64,000 nucleotides of DNA from Methyloglobulus sp. Lineage in GTDB: Bacteria > Pseudomonadota > Gammaproteobacteria > Methylococcales > Methylomonadaceae. The stretch lies in contig JABFQX010000006.1 of the NCBI GenBank assembly GCA_013141505.1, forward strand, positions 62,001 to 126,000. Direction: 5' to 3'. Under the pieces are notes generated by a model. The model saw only the letters and a program-made list of their open reading frames with translations, searched no databases and was not told the DNA's origin. The number at the start of each line of letters is the position of its first letter. Within the stretch, counting starts at the first letter, position 1. This document shows, in pieces, positions 57,136 to 64,000 of this stretch. Both the position numbers and the translations under genes were made by a program.

Positions 57136-58119
57136 ATGCGAATACCCAATACCATGCACGCTATTGAAGTTCAATCGGGAAAATTAGCGCTTGTTGAACG
57201 TCGGCTGCCTGTGCCACAAGCCGACCAGGTATTGATTAGGGTCATGGCTGCTGGCATCAATCGCCCTGATATCATGCAACGTAAGGGCGTATACCCACCA
57301 CCACCCGGCGCATCTGACATTCCCGGCTTGGAAATTGCCGGAATCGTTGTCGCTTTAGGTGGTGACAACAAAAACCTAGCTATCGGCAACAAGGTTTGCG
57401 CCCTAGTCACAGGCGGCGGTTATGCAGAATATTGCTTGGCTTCCGCGTCCTTATGCTTACCCATTCCCGACAACCTGTCTTTTGTCGAAGCCGCAGGCAT
57501 ACCGGAAACCTTTTTTACGGTTTGGAGCAATGTCTTTGATCGCGCCCAATTACAAAAAGGAGAAACCTTATTGGTTCATGGTGGCAGCAGCGGCATAGGT
57601 ACAACCGCCATACAGCTTGCCAAAACGTTTGGCGCCAATGTTTTCGTAACCGCTGGTTCATCAGCTAAATGCCAGTTCTGCTTGGGATTAGGCGCAGACG
57701 CCGCCGTTAACTACCATGAACAGGATTTTGTCAGCGAAATTAGCCGAATTACTGATAACACGGGTGTCAACGTCATCCTGGATATGATCGGTGGTGATTA
57801 TTTTCCGCGCAACTTGAAATGCTTGGCGGTTGAGGGTCGGTTGGTACAAATCGCCGTGCAACAAAGCGCAAAATCAGACATCAACCTCTGGACTTTAGCA
57901 CAAAAAAGACTAACCATCACCGGCTCTACGCTCAGGGCAAGGGATGTCAATTTTAAAGCCGAGATTGCCGGTAAATTATTCAAAAACGTCTGGCCTTTAT
58001 TGGTTTCAGGACGTATCAAACCGATTATCTATTCTACCTTTGCATTAGAAGACGCTGCCTTAGCCCATGAATTAATGGAGAGTAGCCAGCACATTGGGAA
58101 AATAATCTTGACGGTTTGA
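57136..58119 (+). CDS. NAD(P)H:quinone oxidoreductase (zeta-crystallin/PIG3-like)
   Basis: A 327-residue medium-chain dehydrogenase. AGINRPDIMQRKGVYPPPPG and PGLEIAG are PIG3-like, and GGSSGIGTTAIQLAK is the NADPH loop. No catalytic or structural zinc cysteines, so it is a quinone or enone reductase. Starts at 57136 or 57154 (second Met). Confidence 0.87.
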   Translation: MRIPNTMHAIEVQSGKLALVERRLPVPQADQVLIRVMAAGINRPDIMQRKGVYPPPPGASDIPGLEIAGIVVALGGDNKNLAIGNKVCALVTGGGYAEYCLASASLCLPIPDNLSFVEAAGIPETFFTVWSNVFDRAQLQKGETLLVHGGSSGIGTTAIQLAKTFGANVFVTAGSSAKCQFCLGLGADAAVNYHEQDFVSEISRITDNTGVNVILDMIGGDYFPRNLKCLAVEGRLVQIAVQQSAKSDINLWTLAQKRLTITGSTLRARDVNFKAEIAGKLFKNVWPLLVSGRIKPIIYSTFALEDAALAHELMESSQHIGKIILTV

Positions 58120-58224
58120 AAAGTTGTGACAACAGCCAGTCATCAAGGCATCAAAAAACAACGAAAACCAAATTTTGAAGTGCTTATGATTGATCGACAA
58201 TGAATTTACTACCGCTAATTTATG

Positions 58225-58767
58225 TTAGCTTTCACGATTAAAATTCGAGTTAGGAGAAAGTTTTTGCTCAACCCGCATAACGGCTCGATTTAACACGCCG
58301 AGGTTGATTTCTTCAATAATCTGTATGCCCATGGTGTAAAAAATAGGCAACCAAAACGGATTGATTAATATCCCACCTATCGCACTTTTAGCCAAGCGTT
58401 TCAGGTTTTTCAAGGGGTTATAAGATTCCGCCAGTGAACCCATTGGCTGGTCGACAAAAACCTGACAAATCGGCCTTAACTTGGCTTGCTCATAACTATT
58501 GAGGTATTTCATGGAATCCGACAATTTTCGCTCTATGTTGTGGTAATTCCGACGCGCCAAACTCGATGTGATGGCAAAGGTAAGTGCCACCAAGGGCAAA
58601 ATTATGGTTGGTGGCGCGACAGGCGCAAATGTGGATGATAACATCACAATACCCAGGCCCAGCATCAGGATGTCTTCGCCCCATTCCACATCCTGATCTA
58701 TGCCCTTGACGACAGCAGCCGCGTTTTGCTGCGTTTGATCTTTAAGATAATGTTGTTGTGATTTCAT
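58225..58767 (-). CDS. Unknown membrane protein, 180 residues
   Basis: Start 58767 is chosen because AGGAG lies just upstream; the longer frame to 58875 runs into the previous gene. The product has two hydrophobic segments (about 34-54 and 54-72) and a third near 140-160, with a helical middle. No family recognised. Downstream of the phosphotransferase gene on the same strand. Confidence 0.6.
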   Translation of the reverse strand: MKSQQHYLKDQTQQNAAAVVKGIDQDVEWGEDILMLGLGIVMLSSTFAPVAPPTIILPLVALTFAITSSLARRNYHNIERKLSDSMKYLNSYEQAKLRPICQVFVDQPMGSLAESYNPLKNLKRLAKSAIGGILINPFWLPIFYTMGIQIIEEINLGVLNRAVMRVEQKLSPNSNFNRES

Positions 58768-58871
58768 TAATAAATCTCCTGTTGCAAAGCTATGTCTCGT
58801 TATAGCGTACGGTTTGGAATTGTCAATAAACCTCGCTATCGAAATTTCACCTGTAATTATACAAGGTAGAT

Positions 58872-59978
58872 TCAAGCAAAGCCTGACAAGATTGCAAACG
58901 TATCGTGGTCTTGTATCGCCTGGGCGGCACGACCAATCATCTTAATATTACTGTCCACTCGCATCATACCACCAACCGCTAAAGTCAAGACCATCGCTTC
59001 GAACGGATAGACCAAATGGGCGCGGTATCGGTTCAATAGCTGAGGAAAGGTGGTTGTTAATCGGCTATTTGCAACCATGATGTTATGATACCTAGCCAAC
59101 AAGTCCATCTCGTTTTTGCGGCGTATTTCGGGATTTAATGATGTCGCCAGAAAATAACTGATGTCGCTCACCGCTTCACCCAACCTGACCATCTGCCAAT
59201 CAAGAAAACCGGGCTCATCGTTGTGCCAAAACAAATTTCCTGGGTGGCAATCATGGTGCAACAGTGTTGGCGTGCCTGTCGATAAAAATCGCATGATCGC
59301 TTTACGGTTCCGTGCGTAATTCAGTGCCGGCTTATGCAGCCTTGATGGAATGACATCCCCCGACAGTGCCAAGCCACGCTTCATAAGTGGTACCGCCAAT
59401 GCTGTCCCCAAATGATCTTCCAACCGTCGTATCGGCCCTGCCAACCATAGGAATCCTGGATCTCGTTGCACTTTATGAATGAAATGGGCATGACATCGAG
59501 CCAAACACTCGACAACCAACCTGGCTTGCTCCGCAGACAACGCATCACCAACCTGCCCGGGAACCGCATCCAACTCAGTCACATCATTAATTACTAATGT
59601 TGAACCTTTGCCGAATTGGCTATGTGCGGCTATTACCTGTGGCTTGTTCAGCGGCATAACTGAGGCCAGCTCTTTGTAGAACCGGATCTCTGTCGGCAAC
59701 AAACGGGGCAATGCGGTAATGGTGCGGGCACGTAAAGATAACGATGGCAATTTAACAAACCAGCGTTTAGGCAAGCTCGCTGAGCAATTATGATCAACTT
59801 TTAACCGAACCCGCGTAGTCGTGCCAACATCGACAGACATAATTTCAAGACGCTGTATTTTGATATTTTTTATGTCAGAATTAGCGTGATGATTAACAAC
59901 GGCTTGCGCCCAGTTTGTTGTTAAATGCTCAGGTTTATTGGCTATTAATGGTGCTTTGAAAGGATTTACCGTCGACAT
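58872..59978 (-). CDS. Aminoglycoside phosphotransferase-fold kinase
   Basis: A 368-residue protein of the APH/EcKinase fold. The Brenner-like motif HHDCHPGNLFWH (near 240) gives the catalytic Asp and Asn, and FLDWQMVRLGEAVSDISYFLA the metal Asp. The substrate is unknown; such genes occur with acyl or choline metabolism as well as resistance. It lies 9 nt downstream of the HEAT protein gene. Confidence 0.8.
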   Translation of the reverse strand: MSTVNPFKAPLIANKPEHLTTNWAQAVVNHHANSDIKNIKIQRLEIMSVDVGTTTRVRLKVDHNCSASLPKRWFVKLPSLSLRARTITALPRLLPTEIRFYKELASVMPLNKPQVIAAHSQFGKGSTLVINDVTELDAVPGQVGDALSAEQARLVVECLARCHAHFIHKVQRDPGFLWLAGPIRRLEDHLGTALAVPLMKRGLALSGDVIPSRLHKPALNYARNRKAIMRFLSTGTPTLLHHDCHPGNLFWHNDEPGFLDWQMVRLGEAVSDISYFLATSLNPEIRRKNEMDLLARYHNIMVANSRLTTTFPQLLNRYRAHLVYPFEAMVLTLAVGGMMRVDSNIKMIGRAAQAIQDHDTFAILSGFA

Positions 59979-59987
59979 ACTACAAAC

Positions 59988-61133
59988 CTAGCGAGGACTA
60001 CCCATATTTATATCCGGTGGCACGAAGGTTTGATGCCAAGTGCCATCTTGGTTTTCGTAGGGATTTGAACTTAGGCTGGATTCTTTGTATATCTTCAACG
60101 CCTGATCATCCAATGGAAATACTGCTAATGCTTGTTGTGCCGTAGATTTCACGCCCGGATCTTCATTGGGGTTTTGCAATGCCGACAACAGCGTATCGCG
60201 AACATCATTAAACCCGAAGATTCCTGATCCTAATGTCGCAATCGCCGTCATCTTTACTTGAGGGCTCGTATCATTTGCCGCTTCGGTAAATGCTTTCAGA
60301 GCAGTGTCGCTATTCCTTTCCCACTGCGAAAGTATTCCCAGACTGGTTTCCCGTAATTGTGGATCTTTTGAATGAAGAAAGGGGGATATTGTGTCAACCA
60401 CATCCTGATGTTCAGTAAGCGATACAACACCACCTTGCCGGGACAAAGTTGACAAGGCAGCTATGGACAACGGTGCGTCTGCACCGGAATCATTATTTAA
60501 CATATCCAACACTATGGCTCGTGTGCCTGCATCTTGGGAACTGCCCACTTGCCCCAGCATAGCCAAAGCGCTGAGACGCTGTTGCCGAGTGCCATCGCGT
60601 AACAATTGTGCAGCGACCGCATTAACTTCGGCTCCCCCACTTGATGCCAACGCCATGCCATACATATCACCTAACGGTGTTCCGGCAACCTCCAAGAAAC
60701 GCTCAGCCACCAATTTTTGTGCGGCTGGATCAGTTTGCATAAGCATCATAAGTTGTTGAAGTTCACTACTAGACTGTAATTCGTCAACGGTTTTTTTCTG
60801 TGTCTGCAAATCGTCCAAAGTTGCGAGCAATTCAGCCGCCGATTTAGTTATTGCGCTGTCAGGAAGCCCCGTGTCTTGAGCCGCTGCATTGATCGCATTA
60901 CAGTTAGCCGTTAGATTATTATTTTCCTCGATTAATCGGGCAACCTCTGGAGAGATGGCTGCGGCTTCTTGCTTTTTGGTATCGACTTTCGGTAAGGTCG
61001 CGCTAGTGGCATTGTTTATGACAGTTTTTTCGTTTTGCTGCCCAAAACCAATATCACGAAGGTAATAGCCTGACACAAAGGCAACGATGAACGCGATGCA
61101 CGAAAAGAGATTAGTGGCATTTAATACACGCAT
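59988..61133 (-). CDS. HEAT-repeat envelope protein
   Basis: A 381-residue protein. ATG 61133 is preferred over a TTG at 61151. One N-terminal span (about 8-26) anchors it; a coiled-coil part (55-120) is followed by four or five HEAT-type repeats (about 140-345, e.g. QRLSALAMLGQVG, SPQVKMTAIATLG, DPGVKSTAQQALAVFP). Such repeats bind other proteins. It may scaffold an envelope complex; the partner is unknown. Confidence 0.75.
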   Translation of the reverse strand: MRVLNATNLFSCIAFIVAFVSGYYLRDIGFGQQNEKTVINNATSATLPKVDTKKQEAAAISPEVARLIEENNNLTANCNAINAAAQDTGLPDSAITKSAAELLATLDDLQTQKKTVDELQSSSELQQLMMLMQTDPAAQKLVAERFLEVAGTPLGDMYGMALASSGGAEVNAVAAQLLRDGTRQQRLSALAMLGQVGSSQDAGTRAIVLDMLNNDSGADAPLSIAALSTLSRQGGVVSLTEHQDVVDTISPFLHSKDPQLRETSLGILSQWERNSDTALKAFTEAANDTSPQVKMTAIATLGSGIFGFNDVRDTLLSALQNPNEDPGVKSTAQQALAVFPLDDQALKIYKESSLSSNPYENQDGTWHQTFVPPDINMGSPR

Positions 61134-61248
61134 TTTTGCTTTTATCCGCAATCAAGGAAGTTAAACATGAGGATTTTAGCACTTGGCAATTGTACGAAAA
61201 ACGCGTTTTAGCTCCATCACAACCCATTACAGATAATTTTGCTTGATG

Positions 61249-61830
61249 CTATTTATGTTGGGGTTCGCTATTTTGAAACAGCGGCAAAAACTCGCCGTAG
61301 CCTTCTTTTACCAAATCGTCCACCGGGATAAACCGCATCGCCGCTGAATTCATGCAATAGCGCAAACCAGTCGGTTTTGGGCCATCATCAAAAACATGGC
61401 CTAGATGTGAATCGCCATGCGCGGAGCGGACTTCGGTACGGGAAAAAAATAGGCGGTTATCTTTCTTTTCGGCAACATTTCCATGCACCAGCGGTTTGGT
61501 AAAGCTCGGCCAGCCGGTACCAGAGTCGAATTTATCCAGCGATGAAAACAGCGGCTCACCACTAACCACATCCACATAGATGCCTGCCCGCTTTTCATCC
61601 CAGTAGGTATTGTTGAAAGGTGGTTCCGTGCCTTCTTGTTGGGTGACCTTGTATTGTAAATCGCTTAGCTTTTGCCGCAGTACGTCATCTGCCGGCTTGC
61701 TGTAGCGTTGGTCATTTTTGTCTGGAAGATTCTCTGTTTGCATGTCCGTACCTGATGTTTGTTGTGCGTTGCTTTTTACGCCTATCAAAGCCAGGGATAA
61801 TAGTAACAAAAAAGAAGTGATTGCTTTCAT
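61249..61830 (-). CDS. msrB: Exported methionine-R-sulfoxide reductase, zinc-free type
   Basis: A 193-residue MsrB with a signal peptide (to about residue 22). Catalytic motif is [11 protein letters not shown], with [10 protein letters not shown] and [15 protein letters not shown]. Both zinc CxxC pairs of common MsrB are missing (YVDVVSGEP and VRSAHGD in their places), as in the PilB-type enzymes. It repairs oxidised Met in the periplasm. SCO lies upstream on the same strand. Confidence 0.9.
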   Translation of the reverse strand: MKAITSFLLLLSLALIGVKSNAQQTSGTDMQTENLPDKNDQRYSKPADDVLRQKLSDLQYKVTQQEGTEPPFNNTYWDEKRAGIYVDVVSGEPLFSSLDKFDSGTGWPSFTKPLVHGNVAEKKDNRLFFSRTEVRSAHGDSHLGHVFDDGPKPTGLRYCMNSAAMRFIPVDDLVKEGYGEFLPLFQNSEPQHK

Positions 61831-61906
61831 CGTTAAAGCTCTGATTTAGTTCGAAAGCCCTGAGACCGGAATCATGCAGAGAAGTTTAAGGCCTTAAAAC
61901 ATTATT

Positions 61907-62533
61907 TTACCTCAGGCTACGGTATTCACGAATGGCCACGTCTGGACTTACAAAACCTTCCAGGCGAACCCAGGATTTACCTGGGGCGGCTCGCATAAAA
62001 ATAACAGAACTGTGATTCATCTTATCGCCCCGAAAAGCATTGAATGCTTTTTGGATAGCAAGACTCGCTTCGGTTGTGCCTGTGTAAAAATCCCAGTCAG
62101 AACCCGCGCCAAACTTCTTGGCATATTCGCTGAGTATCGTTGGCGTATCACTTTCAGGGTCGATGGAAATCGACATCAGATGAACCTTTTGGCTGTCCTT
62201 AGCCAATTTAGTCTGTACTTGCGAAAAAACATGGCTCAACATCGGGCAAATAGCAGAACAGGAAGCGAAAATAAAATTCATGATAACCGGGCGACCATCA
62301 TCCAGTTCTTTGATAAATTTAAGCTTTTTATCATCCTTACGGGTGACTTCTACATCAGGTAATTTGTAATCAGCGATTGTACGAATAAAATCAGGGGCAG
62401 GACTGCCCTCCTCTACTTCGGCAGATTCCGCCGCCAGCAATGGCGTGGCGAAAAAAAAGGTGCTAACAGAAATAAGGGCGGCTATCACCACCTTCTGAGT
62501 TGTTGATTTCAAATATTGCTGTAAAGAATACAT
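61907..62533 (-). CDS. SCO1/SenC family copper/thiol protein
   Basis: A 208-residue exported protein: signal peptide or anchor at 15-35, thioredoxin fold with copper Cys92 and Cys96 (CSAIC) and a His in MNHSSV near 174. SCO proteins deliver copper to cytochrome oxidase Cu-A or act as thiol-disulfide proteins. In a methanotroph, copper handling for methane oxidation is another option. It follows the cytochrome/binding protein by 34 nt. Confidence 0.9.
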   Translation of the reverse strand: MYSLQQYLKSTTQKVVIAALISVSTFFFATPLLAAESAEVEEGSPAPDFIRTIADYKLPDVEVTRKDDKKLKFIKELDDGRPVIMNFIFASCSAICPMLSHVFSQVQTKLAKDSQKVHLMSISIDPESDTPTILSEYAKKFGAGSDWDFYTGTTEASLAIQKAFNAFRGDKMNHSSVIFMRAAPGKSWVRLEGFVSPDVAIREYRSLR

Positions 62534-62567
62534 AACGACCCAGTAAGTTTGGTTATTTTCAAAATGA

Positions 62568-64000
62568 TTATGGCACTATCCAATTAGTTTCAGCGACTAA
62601 CTTGCCGTTCTCCGCAAACCGGGCAATGTAAGCACCTTTGGATGCAAATCGTTGTCCGCGTGCCGAACTTAAGTGCGGATAGGCAGAGACATTGGAACCT
62701 AAACTCAACATATCTTCTGCACGTTCAACCATATAATCGCGGTATAAATTATCCAACATTTGCGAACTGAGATCTGTCAAGAACAGCAAGTTAAAGAAGA
62801 CCTCGGATTGAAAGGTTTCATCAACCAGCGGCAAATTCCAGGATTGCAGCCATTTTTTCAATGCCACTATGTTTTTCTGGCGCTTTTCGCCCAGTTCATA
62901 AGGATAAACTATCCGAATTTGCGGCTGCCATGCTTTTGGCATAGACGCATAATTTTCTTCTTCCAGAAAGCCGGACGCAAAAGTGCGAGTAGCCGGGAGT
63001 GTCGGCATAATTTTGCTGACGGCAGACAAATCCGCCGGACGCAACCACAACATAAGACCATCTTCATTGGCAATATCTTTCATCGCGACGTTCAGATCGG
63101 GCTCATCCTGCCCAGAAAGTACGCGACTTTCCACCTGAATACCGGAATCACGCAAAGCCTCGGTTAACGCTTTTGCCGCAGTGCGTCCTACCTCGTCATC
63201 ACGATAGACTTGAACGATACGATGCGGCGCATTTTTTCCCTGATCACGTAGATATTTAGCCAAAACATCTGCTTCTAATGCCACGCCACGTGAGTAGTAC
63301 AGCGAATAAAAAGCCGTCTCCGTAGCTGGCAGGGTGGTACTAGGCAGCATACAGGGGATTTTTTCCTGCTGACAAAAAGCATGCACGGGTTGCCAGGTTG
63401 TATTTGAAAGCCCTGAAATCACCGCAAAAACCGGTTCTTTCCGGTATTTTTCTGCTAATTGTCCAGCCCATGTATCAGGCGCACCTTTTAATTCCCAAAC
63501 CGTCAATTGCCAATTCCGTAACGTACGCGGGAGAAGGTCAATAGGCATCCGCATACGGCCAGAATAGTCTTCCTGGCTGGCATTACGTTGGGTAAAGGCT
63601 TTTTGCATCATGCCCAGCATGGCTTCCTGCTTTTTTGGATCGACACCTGGCGTAACGACAGTGGCGAAATGCAGCGTATCTTCGCCGACACCCGGTGATA
63701 AATCTGCAGACAACTGCCGCAAATAAGCCATTACCGCTTTAACTTCGGCATTGCTCAAATCGTAATGTGGCATCAAAGGACTCAATAGCCGATTACCAAC
63801 ATTGATACCTTTGCGGATAGCTTTGGCTAAAGACGCTTGCGTATAAGGGCTATGTGCCCTGCTGACATTTTTGGGAGCACGCGGATCGACCAATGCGATT
63901 GGGCGGTTGTTCTCATTTGCGAACAAAAACCGGCCAGTAATTGGTGTCACCACAATATTGCCTTCCAAGCTGCCCATACCACTGCGTCGATGACAGGTTT
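62568..64000 (-). CDS. Cytochrome c/periplasmic-binding fusion protein, 5' end outside window
   Basis: The frame is open to the window edge: before the Met at 63977 it reads ...TCHRRSG, the end of a CxxCH haem motif, so the true start lies beyond 64000. Residues ~1-95 of the visible part are a cytochrome c domain (Met ligand region near SPLMPHYDLSNAE), then a periplasmic-binding type I fold (VFAVISGLSNTTWQPVHAFCQQEKIPC, then GIQVESRVLSGQDEPD). Such fusions occur in methylotrophs. Ligand and electron partners are unknown. Confidence 0.82.
   Translation of the reverse strand, partial: TCHRRSGMGSLEGNIVVTPITGRFLFANENNRPIALVDPRAPKNVSRAHSPYTQASLAKAIRKGINVGNRLLSPLMPHYDLSNAEVKAVMAYLRQLSADLSPGVGEDTLHFATVVTPGVDPKKQEAMLGMMQKAFTQRNASQEDYSGRMRMPIDLLPRTLRNWQLTVWELKGAPDTWAGQLAEKYRKEPVFAVISGLSNTTWQPVHAFCQQEKIPCMLPSTTLPATETAFYSLYYSRGVALEADVLAKYLRDQGKNAPHRIVQVYRDDEVGRTAAKALTEALRDSGIQVESRVLSGQDEPDLNVAMKDIANEDGLMLWLRPADLSAVSKIMPTLPATRTFASGFLEEENYASMPKAWQPQIRIVYPYELGEKRQKNIVALKKWLQSWNLPLVDETFQSEVFFNLLFLTDLSSQMLDNLYRDYMVERAEDMLSLGSNVSAYPHLSSARGQRFASKGAYIARFAENGKLVAETNWIVP

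Overview
The window reads as chromosomal DNA of a nitrogen-fixing gammaproteobacterium, most likely an aerobic methanotroph of the Methylococcales type. Direct support is the Azotobacter-like nif/rnf gene content. Inference comes from a quinoprotein-relay type metallohydrolase, a cytochrome c/periplasmic-binding fusion, SCO and a membrane pyrophosphatase, which suit a methylotroph. Genus cannot be fixed from the sequence alone, and nifHDK are not in this window.

Layout. (1) 1-1891: the end of an AAA+ ATPase, a terminator, then a rhodanese (rhdN-like) and a NafY-type FeMo-co binding protein. (2) 1923-3969, minus strand: a SagB-type nitroreductase carrying an inserted repeat, and a short NifZ-like protein. 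(3) 4113-15354, plus strand: one long nif block behind a sigma-54 promoter with a NifA site: iscA(nif)-nifU-nifS-nifV-48-aa ORF-cysE-TPR ORF-38-aa membrane ORF-nifW-nifZ-nifM-clpX-glutaredoxin/BolA fusion-nifF-Rieske-RseC-like-two small unknowns. (4) 15371-22381, minus strand: rnfABCDGEH, bfd, bfr and an unknown gene. (5) 22382-25899: a divergent regulatory region with two sigma-54 promoters and two NifA sites, then nifL-nifA. (6) 26029-30258: an accessory insert that separates nifA from nifB: two unknown genes, a multi-hairpin repeat, an AT-rich two-gene module (polymerase-beta-fold nucleotidyltransferase + dGTPase-like HD protein) and a PHD/PIN toxin-antitoxin pair. (7) 30455-35656: nifB-fdxN-nifO-FprA-type flavodiiron protein-2Fe2S ferredoxin-FeSII-like protein-nifQ, with a sigma-54 promoter and two NifA sites. 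(8) 35959-47180: ordinary and small secreted genes, a broken acetyltransferase, a GH17 membrane protein, a dynamin-like GTPase, alanine dehydrogenase, sugar kinase, TerB-like, SugE, TusB and TusE. (9) 47190-51529: a Type IIG/ISP-like restriction-modification gene broken by a 2-nt frameshift and by a ~0.9 kb repeat-rich insert that contains a GIY-YIG nuclease between inverted repeats. (10) 51626-64000: housekeeping and redox genes (hslR, ispH, hppA, erpA, argC, quinone reductase, HEAT protein, msrB, SCO) and a cytochrome/binding-protein fusion that runs off the end.

How it works together. Regions 1-5 and 7 supply nitrogenase maturation (U/S/IscA clusters, NifB/Q/V/O for FeMo-co, W/Z/M for the proteins), electron delivery (Rnf, NifF, ferredoxins), oxygen and iron handling (FeSII-like, flavodiiron protein, Bfr/Bfd) and control (NifL-NifA with sigma-54). 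The gene set matches the Azotobacter vinelandii major plus minor nif clusters, fused here into one locus.

The two best candidates for something undescribed are the GIY-YIG nuclease with its family of palindromic repeats, copies of which lie in-frame inside two genes, and the nucleotidyltransferase-dGTPase module between nifA and nifB. The fused glutaredoxin-BolA protein and the small nif-embedded ORFs are further leads.
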